Shown piece by piece: positions 37,977 through 47,977 of a stretch of 58,451 bases of DNA. Numbering within the stretch: the stretch's first letter is position 1; the number at the start of each line of letters is the position of its first letter. The notes below the pieces were generated by a model. It had not been told where the DNA came from. It made no database searches and worked only from the letters and a program-made list of their open reading frames with translations. Source of the DNA: Acidobacteriota bacterium (GTDB taxonomy: Bacteria > Acidobacteriota > UBA6911 > JACQSX01); NCBI GenBank assembly GCA_016211105.1, contig JACQSX010000009.1, positions 1 to 58,451 on the forward strand. Reading direction: 5' to 3'. The translations under genes were made by a program, and so were the position numbers.

Positions 37977-38660
37977 ATGCACGCAAGTGTCGTTTCAATG
38001 TGGGTTCAGATGGGTCTCCTGGCCAAGGGTGTCGTGGTCGTCCTGGGCATTATGTCCATCTGGTCGATTGGGGTCATGGTGGAACGGTTTATCACTTTCC
38101 GCCAGGCGCGCAATCAGTCTCGTGATTTTGCTCCCGCAGTCGCTGAAGCTCTCAAAGAAGGTCGGATCGACGAAGCCATCAGTATTGCGGACCAGCACAA
38201 GAAAAGCCACCTGGCTAAAGTGGTTTCCGCCGGGTTGCAGGAGTTCCAGGCTCACGGAAGCAGTAAAGATATTCCCGGGGAAACGATTGAAGCATCCCGC
38301 AGGGCGCTGGAACGTGCGACCGCGATTGGCATCGAAGAGCTAAAACGCGGCTTGGGCACGCTGGCCACCGTAGGCAGCACCGCTCCATTTGTGGGGTTGT
38401 TTGGGACCACGGTGGGCATCATCAACGCTTTTGCCGGCATGAGCGCTGGTCAAGATACGGGGCTGGCAGCGGTCGCCGGAGGTATTTCCGAGGCGCTGAT
38501 TACGACCGCCTTTGGCTTGTTTGTCGCGATTCCGGCAGTTTGGATGTACAACTACTTTACCGGCAAGATTGAGTCTTTCGTCGTGGAAATGGATAACTCC
38601 AGTTCCGAGTTGATAGACTACTTCTTGAAGCAGAGAGAACGGCGCCATGGGAATGTCTAG
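37977..38660 (+). CDS. exbB: MotA/TolQ/ExbB proton channel protein
   Basis: Inner-membrane proton-channel subunit. 227 residues from the ATG at 37977, which has GGAGGTG 9 nt upstream. Three transmembrane segments are visible: VVVVLGIMSIWSIGVMVERF, LGTLATVGSTAPFVGLFGTTVGI (key part STAPFVGLFGTV) and ALITTAFGLFVAIPAVWMYN. The sequence fits ExbB or TolQ, and the TonB-like neighbour favours ExbB. It overlaps the first exbD gene by 14 nt. Confidence 0.95.
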   Translation: MHASVVSMWVQMGLLAKGVVVVLGIMSIWSIGVMVERFITFRQARNQSRDFAPAVAEALKEGRIDEAISIADQHKKSHLAKVVSAGLQEFQAHGSSKDIPGETIEASRRALERATAIGIEELKRGLGTLATVGSTAPFVGLFGTTVGIINAFAGMSAGQDTGLAAVAGGISEALITTAFGLFVAIPAVWMYNYFTGKIESFVVEMDNSSSELIDYFLKQRERRHGNV

Positions 38661-39102
38661 TGGCGGAGGATCTAAGGTCAGCGGCGTAACGTCGGATATT
38701 AACGTTACGCCGATGGCTGATATTATGTTGGTGTTGCTAATCATCTTCATGATCACGACCCCTCTGTTGCAAGAGGGGGTCTATCTAAATATGGCGAAGG
38801 CTCAGAATGCCCAGGTGGCACAAGGGGCAACCGATGAAGACTCCACTACTATTGCCTTGACGCGTGATGAGAAAGTTTATCTGAATAAAGACGAAGTGAG
38901 CCTCACTCAGTTGCCACAAAAGCTTGCCGATTCGATCGCGAAGGCTCCTGACAAGCCTCTGTTTGTAAAAAGCGACATCGCGGTTAAGTACGGGAGGGTA
39001 GTAGAGGTTGTCAATACTGCCCGAGACACGGGGGTGAAGCGAATCGCCCTGATGGTAGACCGTGAGGAGAAAGCTCCCGGTTCCGCACCAGGAGCGCGCT
39101 GA
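38647..39102 (+). CDS. exbD: Biopolymer transport protein ExbD/TolR, copy 1
   Basis: A 151-residue ExbD/TolR protein: short cytoplasmic start (SDINVTPMADIMLVLLIIFMI, with the conserved Asp facing the channel), one transmembrane helix, then a periplasmic domain. It works with ExbB and the TonB-like protein. Its start lies inside exbB. Confidence 0.94.
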   Translation: MGMSSGGGSKVSGVTSDINVTPMADIMLVLLIIFMITTPLLQEGVYLNMAKAQNAQVAQGATDEDSTTIALTRDEKVYLNKDEVSLTQLPQKLADSIAKAPDKPLFVKSDIAVKYGRVVEVVNTARDTGVKRIALMVDREEKAPGSAPGAR

Positions 39103-39151
39103 AGGACGCATGTTAAACGAAGTCTTAGCTTGATCTTAGGAGTTTATACTT

Positions 39152-39595
39152 ATGGCAATGGCAGTAGGCTCTAGCGGGGGCCCAAAATCTGATATCAATG
39201 TGACTCCCTACATCGACATTCTACTGGTGTTGCTGATCATTTTTATGGTCATCCAACCGATAGATCAGTACGATTTGGAGGCCCGGGTTCCGGAAAGGTC
39301 GCAAGACGAAGAATTACTTAAGCAGAAAGACATCAAAATTGTCACCGATACCATTGTGGTTTCCGTCGATTCCAAGGCCAACCTGATGATCAACGCAGAT
39401 CCAGTCTTGTTGAACCAGTTGGGCCCGCGTTTGTTTGAAATTTACAGCGCTCGTGCTAACAAGAACATGTTCATTCGTGGAGCCAAAGATCTTCCCTTCG
39501 GGACCGTAGTGAAAATCATCGACATTGCCAAAGGTGCAGGAGTGGGCGATGTCGGGCTCATCACCGAGGAAGAAGTACAACAGGCTACCGACTAA
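39152..39595 (+). CDS. Biopolymer transport protein ExbD/TolR, copy 2
   Basis: A second, diverged ExbD/TolR protein of 147 residues (SDINVTPYIDILLVLLIIFMVI). Two exbD genes after one exbB are common in such operons; the two proteins may form a heteromeric pair. It lies 49 nt after the first copy. Confidence 0.94.
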   Translation: MAMAVGSSGGPKSDINVTPYIDILLVLLIIFMVIQPIDQYDLEARVPERSQDEELLKQKDIKIVTDTIVVSVDSKANLMINADPVLLNQLGPRLFEIYSARANKNMFIRGAKDLPFGTVVKIIDIAKGAGVGDVGLITEEEVQQATD

Positions 39596-39623
39596 ATCCT
39601 TTTCGACTTTTGGAGGCACTGAA

Positions 39624-40421
39624 ATGGGAAGGAATGGCAAGCATTTTGCCATGTACGCCCTGCTTATCGTTCTGCTGGTCGCCGGTTCCGGATGCCAGTT
39701 GATCGACAAGCTTAAAGCGCGTGACCGGCTTAATAAAGGTGTTACCGCTTATACGGAAAAGAAGTACGACGAAGCCATCGGGTATTTTGAGGAAGCGATC
39801 CGCCTTGATCCTGATCTCATGGTGGCCAATGTTTATCTGGCGACCACGTACCGTACGATGTTCATCCCTGGGGGGCGTTCTCCGGACAACGATAGGAACG
39901 CGCAGAAGGCGATCGAGATTTACCAGGAAGTTCTAAAGAGGGATCCGAAGGATATTGGTACGATCGCCAGTTTGGCGCGAATTTATGCCGATCTGGAACA
40001 GTACGAAATCGCTAAAGAGTGGTATCGGAAGCGCCTGGAAGCTGACCCCTCGAATCCCGAGCCCCTGTATGGCATTGGCAGCACTGACTACAGTTTGGTC
40101 TCTCCGAGAATTGGCACTACGGGAGAAAAGGTGAAGGATATGCCCGATGCAGAGAGAGCCGATGTGGAGCGCTTGGTGGATGAGGGCATCGATGTGTTGA
40201 AAAAGGCCATGGAGATCAGGCCTAAGTACTCGGATGCCGCTCAGTTCTTAAATCTGCTGTATCGCGAGAAGGCAAAGCTGGTAAGTAAGGAGGAGAAGGA
40301 TCAGTGGCTCAAGGAAGCAGATAAGCTTGCGCTCAACGCGATGGAGTGGCAGAAAGAAGAAAAAGAAGAGGAAGCAAGAGCGCGCAAGAGCATGGGTGGC
40401 GCGGAGGGCAAGACAGAATAA
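39624..40421 (+). CDS. TPR-repeat lipoprotein-like protein
   Basis: 265 residues from the ATG at 39624, which has GGAGG 7 nt upstream. An N-terminal hydrophobic segment ends in LVAGSGC, a weak lipobox. TPR-like helix pairs follow (AYTEKKYDEAIGYFEEAIRLDP, AIEIYQEVLKRDPKDIGTIASLARIYADLEQYEIAKEWY in order). The C-terminus is Lys/Glu-rich. It is the last gene of the tonB operon and probably an envelope scaffold; its exact role is unknown. Confidence 0.83.
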   Translation: MGRNGKHFAMYALLIVLLVAGSGCQLIDKLKARDRLNKGVTAYTEKKYDEAIGYFEEAIRLDPDLMVANVYLATTYRTMFIPGGRSPDNDRNAQKAIEIYQEVLKRDPKDIGTIASLARIYADLEQYEIAKEWYRKRLEADPSNPEPLYGIGSTDYSLVSPRIGTTGEKVKDMPDAERADVERLVDEGIDVLKKAMEIRPKYSDAAQFLNLLYREKAKLVSKEEKDQWLKEADKLALNAMEWQKEEKEEEARARKSMGGAEGKTE

Positions 40422-40446
40422 AGAGCGTGACTGTTTGCAGCTTTTC

Positions 40447-40477
40447 GGGGTGCGATTACCAGACGCGCCCCTTTTTT
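40447..40477 (+). terminator. Intrinsic terminator of the tonB-exbB-exbD-TPR operon
   Basis: An 8-bp stem GGGGTGCG / CGCGCCCC (40447-40454 and 40464-40471, one G-U pair) with a 9-nt loop is followed by six T residues. It lies 26 nt after the TPR gene stop. Confidence 0.85.
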
Positions 40478-40844
40478 ATTGCGTGCCATTCGCCGACGAT
40501 TCACGACCCGTGGTAGATATCGGCAATGGATCGTAAAGCCGCCCTGAAAAATCGTGCGGTTTTACGATTTGCTTACTCTCTCCTATCCGAATTGCCGCGG
40601 CAACGCTACCGATGGCAAGGCGGTTCCCTTTTACATTCTGGAAGTAACGGATATCGCGTCTTGTAATTACAAGGCGCCAACCCGGAACGCCTCAGAAATA
40701 ACCCAGCAATAGGGTCGACGTGAATCTTTGTAAGGTGCTTGAGAGACACATGCGCCGGCCGCAGCCACTTCATCGACTCGGTTCCTTCTGTCGCGGAAAT
40801 CGACAACCTGCGTTCGAGAAGCTTTCGTTCTACAATATAGGAAG
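40478..40844. other. Intergenic region upstream of the RelA/SpoT gene
   Basis: About 365 nt. The only structure I see is an imperfect 13-bp hairpin (ATCGTAAAGCCGC / GCGGTTTTACGAT, 40530-40542 and 40556-40568). A minus-strand open frame crosses here into the RelA gene but shows no protein features. Promoters for the stringent-response gene should lie here, but none is clear. Confidence 0.45.
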
Positions 40845-43007
40845 ATGATCCGCTTCGAGGACCTTGAGGACAAAGTACAACAGTACCATCCGGGTGCGGA
40901 CCTGGAATTGTTGCGACGAGCTTATATCTTTTCCGCGCGCGAGCACAGGGGACAGGTACGCCGATCAGGAGAGCCATATCTATCCCATCCCCTTGAGGTG
41001 GCCAATATCCTGGCGGAGATGAAGTTGGATGTGGTAAGCGTGGCTGTGGGGCTGCTACATGATGTGCTTGAAGATACGCTGACGACGCGTCAGACGCTGC
41101 AGGACCTGTTCGGTGAAGAGGCGGCACATCTGGTGGACGGCGTTACCAAGATCAGCAAAATTCAGTTTTCCAGCAAGGAAGAGAAACAGGCAGAAAACTT
41201 TCGCAAGCTCTTGCTGGCGATGGTCGATGACGTTCGCGTGATTCTGGTCAAACTCGCGGACCGCCTGCACAACATGCGAACCCTGCAATATCTGCCTGTG
41301 GAGAAGCAAAAGCTGATTGCGCAGGAGACGCTTGACATCTATGCCCCCATCGCGCACCGGCTAGGAATGGCGAAGGTACGCGGTGAGCTTGAAGACCTGG
41401 GGTTTAGTTATCTGGATTCTGGGGCCTATAACAACGTATTGCAACAGGTTCGGGAAAAGAAACAATACAGCGATTCATTCATTGCGGAAGTCACCGTACA
41501 GATCGACGAGAAACTTCGAGAACATGGCATCCAAGCTGAGATCCAGGATCGCACCAAGCGAATTTACAGTATCCACAACAAAATGCGTCGTCAGCGGATT
41601 TCTATTGACCAGGTTTATGACTTCATTGCGCTGCGCATAGTCACGGATTCCGTCAAGGATTGCTACTCGGTCCTTGGCATCGTGAACAATCTGTGGAATC
41701 CGGTTCCGGGGCGCATCAAAGACTATATCGCCATGCCGCGTGTGAACGGATACCAGTCCTTGCATACCACCGTGATCGGGAAAAATGGCCAACCCTTTGA
41801 AGTGCAGATTCGGACGCACGAAATGCACAAGGTTGCGGAAGAGGGAATTGCCGCACACTGGAAATACAAGGAAGGCAAGTTTAAAGAAGATCAGCATGAC
41901 CAGCGCCTCGTCTGGGTGCGTCATTTGCTGGAATGGCAGCAGGAAGTAAAAGATCCGCGGCAATTCCTTACCAATTTGAAAATCGATCTTTACCCGGAAG
42001 AAGTGTACATTTTTACTCCGCGTGGCGAGGTGATTACGCTACCTCGCGATGCCACCCCGGTCGATTTTGCTTATGCCGTCCACACCGAAGTGGGACACCG
42101 ATGCACCGGCGCCAAAGTCAACGGCCGTCTGGTGCCGCTGAAATACAAATTGAAGAATGGAGAAATCTGCGAAATTCTGACTGGAACTGAACCGAGACCT
42201 AGCCGCGACTGGCTGTCCCTTGTGAAAACCTCTCGGGCTCGGAACCGAATTCGGAACTGGCTCAATGCCAAACAGAAAGAGCAGGCGGTGGAAGTGGGGA
42301 AAAAGCTGCTGGAAAGAGAAGCCCGTAAATTTAAGGTCAATTTGAAAAAGTTCCTCCAACCGGGAGAGCGGCAGCAAAAGGTGCTGGCGGGCTTTGAGTA
42401 TCAGAAGTTGGAGGACATCTTCTCGGATATCGGATACGGAAAGATTCAGGCGCGCCTGATTCTGGCGGCGATTGAGCCGGATGTGGCCAAAGCGGAGGCC
42501 CGAGAGCTTAAGGAGTCAAAACTGACCTCCGTGGTCAATAAGGTGTTGGGCCGGTCAGATTCGAAGATCAAGGTAAAAGGGCACGATGATCTACTGGTAT
42601 ATCGAGCGAAGTGCTGCAAACCGATTCGGGGCGAAGATGTGGTGGGCTACATCACGGTGGGGAAGGGAATCGCAGTACACGCGGCTCATTGTCCCAACCT
42701 GGAAAATTTGCTGCACAATCCAGAAAGGAGAATCGACGTTGAATGGACCGGTGATGTCGATGGTGAACTATATCCGGTCAGGGTAAGTATTGAGGCGGAG
42801 GATCGTCAGGGTATCCTGGCGGATATTACCGCTGCAGTCGCCAAGGTCAATACCAACATTATCAATGTCAAGGCCACTAGTTGCCACGATCGGCGCGGAA
42901 AGATCAGTATGACACTGGAGATCAAAGACCTGGGACACCTGGATCAGATTCTTGGCTACATCAAGAGTGTGCCGGGGGTTTTTGACGTGGAGCGGCTCAA
43001 ACGATGA
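40845..43007 (+). CDS. Bifunctional (p)ppGpp synthetase/hydrolase, RelA/SpoT family
   Basis: Makes and degrades (p)ppGpp in the stringent response. The 720-residue protein has the full domain order: HD hydrolase with His48 (YLSHPLEV) and His72-Asp73 (LLHDVLEDT), the synthetase domain (RVNGYQSLHTTV, EVQIRTHEMH), a TGS domain (FTPRGEVITLPRDATPVDFAY), a helical region and a C-terminal ACT domain (VRVSIEAEDRQGILADITAAV). Both active sites look intact. It stands alone between a terminated operon and the convergent ridA. Confidence 0.96.
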   Translation: MIRFEDLEDKVQQYHPGADLELLRRAYIFSAREHRGQVRRSGEPYLSHPLEVANILAEMKLDVVSVAVGLLHDVLEDTLTTRQTLQDLFGEEAAHLVDGVTKISKIQFSSKEEKQAENFRKLLLAMVDDVRVILVKLADRLHNMRTLQYLPVEKQKLIAQETLDIYAPIAHRLGMAKVRGELEDLGFSYLDSGAYNNVLQQVREKKQYSDSFIAEVTVQIDEKLREHGIQAEIQDRTKRIYSIHNKMRRQRISIDQVYDFIALRIVTDSVKDCYSVLGIVNNLWNPVPGRIKDYIAMPRVNGYQSLHTTVIGKNGQPFEVQIRTHEMHKVAEEGIAAHWKYKEGKFKEDQHDQRLVWVRHLLEWQQEVKDPRQFLTNLKIDLYPEEVYIFTPRGEVITLPRDATPVDFAYAVHTEVGHRCTGAKVNGRLVPLKYKLKNGEICEILTGTEPRPSRDWLSLVKTSRARNRIRNWLNAKQKEQAVEVGKKLLEREARKFKVNLKKFLQPGERQQKVLAGFEYQKLEDIFSDIGYGKIQARLILAAIEPDVAKAEARELKESKLTSVVNKVLGRSDSKIKVKGHDDLLVYRAKCCKPIRGEDVVGYITVGKGIAVHAAHCPNLENLLHNPERRIDVEWTGDVDGELYPVRVSIEAEDRQGILADITAAVAKVNTNIINVKATSCHDRRGKISMTLEIKDLGHLDQILGYIKSVPGVFDVERLKR

Positions 43008-43030
43008 ATTAACTGGAATGGGTTTTCGAC

Positions 43031-43411
43031 CTATTTCAACGCAATGAGGTCCATTTCGATCAATACGTCCCTGGGCAGGCGCGCCACTTCCACGGCGGCA
43101 CGGGCAGGTGGGTCCTTTTTGAAGTATTCTGCGTACACTCCGTTCATTTCCTGGAAGTGATTCAGGTCCTTCAGATAGATGGTTGTTTTCACGGCCTTAT
43201 CGAGACTGCTGCCTGCCGCATCCAAGATTGCCTTAAGGTTCCTTAAGACTCGATGGGTTTGCTCCGCGATTCCACCTTCAACGAGCTGTCCCGTTTGAGG
43301 GTCCAGTGGGATCTGACCTGAAACAAAGATCATCGAATCGACAACCACTGCCTGCGAATAAGGTCCCAAAGGCTGCGGTGCCTGACTCGTGCTGATAACT
43401 TTTCGGCTCAT
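43031..43411 (-). CDS. RidA-family reactive-intermediate deaminase
   Basis: A 126-residue Rid protein that hydrolyses reactive enamines/imines made by PLP enzymes. Seen: APQPLGPYSQAVVV, FVSGQIPLDPQTGQ, LKDLNHFQEMNGVYAEYF and PARAAVEVARLPRDVLIEMD, including the conserved Arg of the active site (ARAAVEV). It overlaps rpmB by 4 nt (ATGA), so it is co-translated with the ribosomal protein gene. Confidence 0.95.
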   Translation of the reverse strand: MSRKVISTSQAPQPLGPYSQAVVVDSMIFVSGQIPLDPQTGQLVEGGIAEQTHRVLRNLKAILDAAGSSLDKAVKTTIYLKDLNHFQEMNGVYAEYFKKDPPARAAVEVARLPRDVLIEMDLIALK

Positions 43412-43608
43412 TGGGAGAGTATGGGTTTTTGGATTTTCCCGGATCGAATGCAGCGGGTGCAGACCCGGATGCGCCTCGTGACGCCGTCAACCACCGCGCG
43501 GACGTAGTGAAGGTTTGGGTGGAACTTTCGGTTTGTTACGTTGTGCGCGTGACTGATACGGTGCCCGTATTGAGCCTGTTTGCCACAGATGGAACAAGAT
43601 CGTGCCAT
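43408..43608 (-). CDS. rpmB: 50S ribosomal protein L28
   Basis: A 66-residue L28 protein. The zinc-ribbon cysteines of the C+ form are present (CSICGK near the start and CTRCIRSGKI near the end), between the RNA-contact stretch HAHNVTNRKFHPN and VRAVVDGVTRRIRV. Upstream of it lies the divergent region to the thiolase gene. Confidence 0.96.
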   Translation of the reverse strand: MARSCSICGKQAQYGHRISHAHNVTNRKFHPNLHYVRAVVDGVTRRIRVCTRCIRSGKIQKPILSQ

Positions 43609-43793
43609 ATTCTCCCCTAACTTGAACTTGCAAGATTTACACTTCTACCAGTACCACGGCGCCGTTGCTGCCGTCAACTAATTCGCTTGCGGAGGCTTGG
43701 CTTGCGGAGGGTGTTGACAGGCAAATTATTTCTGGTAGAGTCGCCTTCTCCACCCAAAATGGAAAGCGCGTCTTTTCTGAAGGAGAACTTTCC

Positions 43794-44975
43794 ATGCAAG
43801 ATGCATATATCCTTTCTGCCGTACGCACCCCGGTGGGAAAGTTTTTAGGGAGCTTGAAGACTTTTTCCGCCACGCAACTGGGAGCTCTGGTAGTGCGAGA
43901 AGCAGTGCGGCGTTCCGGCCTGCCGCCGGATCAGGTGGAAGAAGTAATCATGGGGAATGTGGTTTCTGGGGGCTTAGGCCAAAATCCGGCCAGGCAAGCT
44001 GCATTAAAGGGCGGTCTCCCAGTGACAGTAGCAGCGATGACGGTCAACAAAGTCTGTGGGTCGGGGTTAAAAGCGGTGGTGTTGGCGGCGCAATCGATTC
44101 ATTGTGAGGCGCAGGACATCGTGGTGGCAGGCGGCATGGAGAGCATGAGCAATGCTCCCTATCTGCTCTCTCAGGTCCGAGAAGGGCAACGCATGGGAAG
44201 TGGGGAATTGATAGATTCGATGATTCATGACGGCCTGTGGGATGCCTATGAAAATTTTCATATGGGTTGTAGCGGCGAAATTGTGTCCGTGAAATATAAG
44301 ATTTCGCGGAGACAACAGGATGAATATGCTCTCGGTAGCCATCAGAGAGCGATCGCTGCCATTCAGTCTGGAAGATTCCAAGAAGAAATCCTCCCGGTTG
44401 AAGTTCCGCAGAAAAAGGGGAGTACGTTGGTTTTCGATACTGACGAAGGGCCTCGTGAAGACACATCCCTGGAGGCGCTGGCGCGTCTAAAGCCTGCGTT
44501 CAAAGCCGATGGTACGGTGACTGCGGGCAATGCGCCAGGAGTGAACGACGGTGCGGCTGCGCTCGTTCTGATCGCGGGAAAAAAGGTCAAGGAGGCAAAT
44601 CTTCGGCCGCTGGCGCGCGTGGTCGCCTATGCTACCAGCGGTATTGAACCTGCCCTGGTGATGATGGCTCCTTTGGAGGCTGTGCGGAAGGTCTGGGCAA
44701 AGACCGGTTGGAAAGCCAGCGATGTAGACTTGTACGAGTTGAATGAAGCGTTCTCGGTGCAATCGGTAGCGCTGATTCGTGAACTCCAGTTGGATCGTGC
44801 GCGTGTCAATGTCAACGGAGGTGCAGTGGCATTAGGCCATCCGATTGGAGCTACCGGTGCTAGGATTCTGGTGACGTTGCTCTGTGCGCTGCAGCAGAGG
44901 GGCAAAAAGCGGGGTATTGCAGCCTTGTGCCTTGGCGGCGGCAATGCGGTAGCGGTAGCCGTGGAGCGGTTATGA
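43794..44975 (+). CDS. Acetyl-CoA C-acetyltransferase (thiolase)
   Basis: Joins or splits acetyl-CoA and acyl-CoA. 393 residues from the ATG at 43794, which has AAGGAG 8 nt upstream; the frame is open to 43665. The acyl-accepting Cys88 is in [11 protein letters not shown], the His of GHPIGATGA is intact, and the second Cys is in CLGGGNAV. It overlaps the 3-hydroxyacyl-CoA dehydrogenase gene by 4 nt, so the two probably form a short acetoacetyl-CoA to 3-hydroxybutyryl-CoA pathway. Confidence 0.95.
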   Translation: MQDAYILSAVRTPVGKFLGSLKTFSATQLGALVVREAVRRSGLPPDQVEEVIMGNVVSGGLGQNPARQAALKGGLPVTVAAMTVNKVCGSGLKAVVLAAQSIHCEAQDIVVAGGMESMSNAPYLLSQVREGQRMGSGELIDSMIHDGLWDAYENFHMGCSGEIVSVKYKISRRQQDEYALGSHQRAIAAIQSGRFQEEILPVEVPQKKGSTLVFDTDEGPREDTSLEALARLKPAFKADGTVTAGNAPGVNDGAAALVLIAGKKVKEANLRPLARVVAYATSGIEPALVMMAPLEAVRKVWAKTGWKASDVDLYELNEAFSVQSVALIRELQLDRARVNVNGGAVALGHPIGATGARILVTLLCALQQRGKKRGIAALCLGGGNAVAVAVERL

Positions 44976-45859
44976 TGAGCGTAAAGAAAATCGGAGTGGC
45001 GGGTGCAGGCACGATGGGGAGTGGCATCGCGCAAACGGCCGCATCTGCCGGTCTAGATACGGTAATACGGGATGTCGATCAGAAATTCCTGGATCGGTCT
45101 CGCCAGGCGATCGAGCATAGCCTGCGTAAACTTTTGGATAAGCAAGATCCGCAAAACGCGCCGACACGGTTCCAAGCAGCGATGGCCCGGATCTATTTTT
45201 CCACAAGCTGGAAGGATCTGGCCGATGTGGATTTTGTCATCGAAGCGGTGAATGAAAACTTCGATGTGAAACGCGAAGTTTTCTCGCAACTGGAACAAAT
45301 CACCCGTCCGGACGTCATTTTGGCCAGCAATACCTCCTCGATCTCCATCACTCGGCTTGCAGCCAGCAGCGGCCGCCGGGATCGCTTCATTGGGATGCAT
45401 TTCATGAATCCTGTTCCCCTGATGAAGCTAGTGGAAATAGTCCGCGGACTGCAGACCTCGGAGGAAACGTTGAACACCACGGGGACGTTGGCAGAAAGGT
45501 TAGGGAAAACACCAGTCGAAGTGAACGATTTTCCGGGCTTTGTTTCCAACCGCTTATTAATTCCGATGCTGAATGAAGCGATGTTCGCGCTTTTTGAGGG
45601 AGTGGGATCGGCTGAGTCTATCGATGCGATAATGGAGTTGGGAATGAATCACCCGATGGGGCCCTTACGGCTTGCGGACTTAATCGGGCTGGACGTGTGT
45701 TTGGATATTCTGAATGTGCTGTATGAGGGGTTTCGAGATCCAAAATACAGGCCCTGTCCGCTGTTGGTGAAAATGGTCGCAGCCGGCTACTTGGGAAAGA
45801 AAAGCGGCCGGGGTTTTTATCAATACGATGCGTCATTCGCAAAAAGCCCACGGAGTTAG
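44972..45859 (+). CDS. 3-hydroxybutyryl-CoA dehydrogenase
   Basis: NAD(P)-dependent reduction of acetoacetyl-CoA. 295 residues from the ATG at 44972: the Rossmann [25 protein letters not shown] [24 protein letters not shown], the catalytic His in GMHFMNPVP, and [14 protein letters not shown]. The start overlaps the thiolase stop (ATGATGA). It is followed by recA after 40 nt. Confidence 0.95.
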   Translation: MMSVKKIGVAGAGTMGSGIAQTAASAGLDTVIRDVDQKFLDRSRQAIEHSLRKLLDKQDPQNAPTRFQAAMARIYFSTSWKDLADVDFVIEAVNENFDVKREVFSQLEQITRPDVILASNTSSISITRLAASSGRRDRFIGMHFMNPVPLMKLVEIVRGLQTSEETLNTTGTLAERLGKTPVEVNDFPGFVSNRLLIPMLNEAMFALFEGVGSAESIDAIMELGMNHPMGPLRLADLIGLDVCLDILNVLYEGFRDPKYRPCPLLVKMVAAGYLGKKSGRGFYQYDASFAKSPRS

Positions 45860-45899
45860 TTATATCTTTGGAAAGCAGAAATGAAATCCGGGAGAAACC

Positions 45900-46940
45900 A
45901 TGAACGATAAGAGCGCAAAGACACGAGCGATTGAGACCGCGCTGACCCAGATTGAACGCCAGTTCGGCAAGGGCTCGATCATGAAGTTAGGGGATCGACC
46001 AGTGCAGGCCGTGCCGGTAATCTCATCAGGATCGCTTGCGGTAGATGCGGCATTGGGAATCGGTGGCTTTCCGAGAGGGCGTGTAGTCGAGGTTTTTGGT
46101 CCGGAATCCAGCGGAAAAACTACGATCGCATTGCAGGTGATCGCTGAAGCCCAACGCCAGGGGGGTAACGCCGCGTTCATTGATGCCGAACATGCAATGG
46201 ATTCGGGTTACGCTAAGAAACTGGGCGTAAATATCGACGAACTTTTGGTGTCGCAGCCAGACAACGGCGAGCAGGCATTGGAAATTGCCGAAGTCTTGGT
46301 TCGCTCGGGCGCCATTGACGTATTGGTCGTAGACTCGGTGGCCGCACTGGTGCCCAAGGCGGAGCTGGAAGGGGAAATGGGCGATTCGCATATGGGGTTG
46401 CAGGCGCGGCTGATGTCTCAGGCGATGCGGAAGCTGACGGGTATTGTGTCAAAGTCGAATACGTGTTTTATATTCATCAATCAGGTGCGTGAGAAGATTG
46501 GAGTGATGTTTGGTAATCCGGAGACGACCACTGGGGGCCGGGCATTAAAATTTTATGCCTCCATCCGTCTGGAGATCCGCCGGATTGCCTCGCTTAAGGA
46601 AGGTGACCAGATCGTGGGAAATCGCACCAAGATCAAGATTGTGAAAAACAAGTTGGCCCCGCCTTTTCGTGAAGCGGAATTCGATATCCTTTATGGTGAG
46701 GGAATTTCACGAGAAGGGGACCTGCTGGATCTTGGGGTAGAAAAGAAGATCATTGAGAAAAGTGGTAGTTGGTTTTCCTTCAATGGAGAACGCCTGGGCC
46801 AAGGGCGTGAAAATGCGCGCCAGTTTTTGCGGGATAATCCGGAAATTTTCAAGAAGCTAGCGATGCGTCTGCGGGAAACGTTGGGGCTGTCGAAACAAGA
46901 GCTGTCTCCCTCTGCTCCTTCAACAAAGTCATCGCTTTGA
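45900..46940 (+). CDS. recA: Recombinase A
   Basis: DNA strand-exchange protein and SOS co-protease. The 346-residue protein has Walker [10 protein letters not shown], Walker [13 protein letters not shown], the L1/L2 loops ([20 protein letters not shown] and [17 protein letters not shown] regions) and the C-terminal domain. GGGAG lies 6 nt upstream. I see no LexA box in the 40 nt before it, so it may be transcribed with the thiolase pair. Confidence 0.98.
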   Translation: MNDKSAKTRAIETALTQIERQFGKGSIMKLGDRPVQAVPVISSGSLAVDAALGIGGFPRGRVVEVFGPESSGKTTIALQVIAEAQRQGGNAAFIDAEHAMDSGYAKKLGVNIDELLVSQPDNGEQALEIAEVLVRSGAIDVLVVDSVAALVPKAELEGEMGDSHMGLQARLMSQAMRKLTGIVSKSNTCFIFINQVREKIGVMFGNPETTTGGRALKFYASIRLEIRRIASLKEGDQIVGNRTKIKIVKNKLAPPFREAEFDILYGEGISREGDLLDLGVEKKIIEKSGSWFSFNGERLGQGRENARQFLRDNPEIFKKLAMRLRETLGLSKQELSPSAPSTKSSL

Positions 46941-47216
46941 AAGTCATACCTCGGAAGTCACGCTGTTTGCTATGATGGGACGCGATGCGGCGGGAAGAGC
47001 GATTCGAGTGGATTGAAAGACAGATCGAATTCGTGGGCGATCAACAGGGTGAATTCTATGCCGATGGTCATGGAGAAGGTCCCTCCGAAAACTAGTCCGA
47101 TTCAGGCCAAAATCTCCCCCGATTGCAGTGTGGAACAGCGCGGATAGGCGTTTTAAGCTCAAGAATAACCACACTTTCGTGGATCTTGCCTTCTTGGAAT
47201 CAGAGGAAATCTCTTG
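46941..47216. other. Intergenic region after recA
   Basis: About 275 nt. A 36-codon ORF (46985-47095, MRREERFEWIERQIEFVGD...) is present on the plus strand, but I recognise nothing in it and would not call it a gene. No terminator of recA is clear. Confidence 0.4.
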
Positions 47217-47972
47217 ATGGCTGGCTTCATACTCATCATTATCGCTGGATTTGCGGCCGGGTTTGTGAATGCGATGGCTGGGGGTGGCTCGTTGCTTAGC
47301 TTTCCTGCTTTGCTTTTCGGTGGAAGGTCAGCCGTCGTTGCAAATGCGACCAACACGGTGGCTCTCTGGCCGGGATCACTCGCCAGTGTTTGGGCCTACC
47401 GTCCGCACATTTTGGCCAGGCGTGACCAAGCCATCGCTCTGGCGACGCCCTCCGTGATTGGAGGGCTCTTGGGGTCAATATTACTTATTCACACACCCGA
47501 GAGAGCCTTTCGCGTCATTGTTCCATACCTCATCTTGCTCGCTTGCGTGTTGCTTCTGGCGCAGGGTCCCGTTGCGCAGTGGGTTGCCCAAAGAACAACC
47601 GTGACTTCAAGGAGAACGCCCCCATTCCTGTGGGTGATCCAGTTTCTCATTTCAATTTATGGTGGCTATTTTGGAGCGGGGATTGGCATCCTCATGCTTG
47701 CTGCGATGGCGATATTCCTGCCTGAGGATCTGCAGTATGCGAATGCATTGAAGGTTCTTTTCGCAATGCTTATCAATGGCATTGCAATGCTTTATTTTAT
47801 TGTTGTCGGAGCGGTGGATCTTGTGGCCGCGGGGATTATGGCTGGCGCCTCGCTGGTGGGCGGGTACGCAGGCGCCCACGCCGCGCAACGGATCTCTCCG
47901 AGGCTGCTTCGCGCTCTGGTTGTGGGTTTCGGTCTACTCGTGGCTCTGCGGTTGCTGAGTACTACGGAGTGA
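47217..47972 (+). CDS. TauE/SafE (TSUP) family transporter
   Basis: A 251-residue membrane protein with the two repeats of the TSUP family: AGFAAGFVNAMAGGGSLLSFPALL near the N-terminus and IQFLISIYGGYFGAGIGILMLA in the second half. About eight hydrophobic segments are visible. Members move sulfite, sulfonates or related anions. The substrate is not set by the context. It overlaps the VanZ-like gene region. Confidence 0.9.
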   Translation: MAGFILIIIAGFAAGFVNAMAGGGSLLSFPALLFGGRSAVVANATNTVALWPGSLASVWAYRPHILARRDQAIALATPSVIGGLLGSILLIHTPERAFRVIVPYLILLACVLLLAQGPVAQWVAQRTTVTSRRTPPFLWVIQFLISIYGGYFGAGIGILMLAAMAIFLPEDLQYANALKVLFAMLINGIAMLYFIVVGAVDLVAAGIMAGASLVGGYAGAHAAQRISPRLLRALVVGFGLLVALRLLSTTE

Positions 47973-47977
47973 TGACA

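Noticed and set aside
40606..41127. A minus-strand open frame of 173 codons before and inside the RelA/SpoT gene
   Set aside because: It overlaps the start of a well-supported gene and has no protein features.
46985..47095. A 36-codon ORF after recA
   Set aside because: It could be a small gene in a recX-like position, but it shares nothing recognisable with RecX and has no clear ribosome-binding site.
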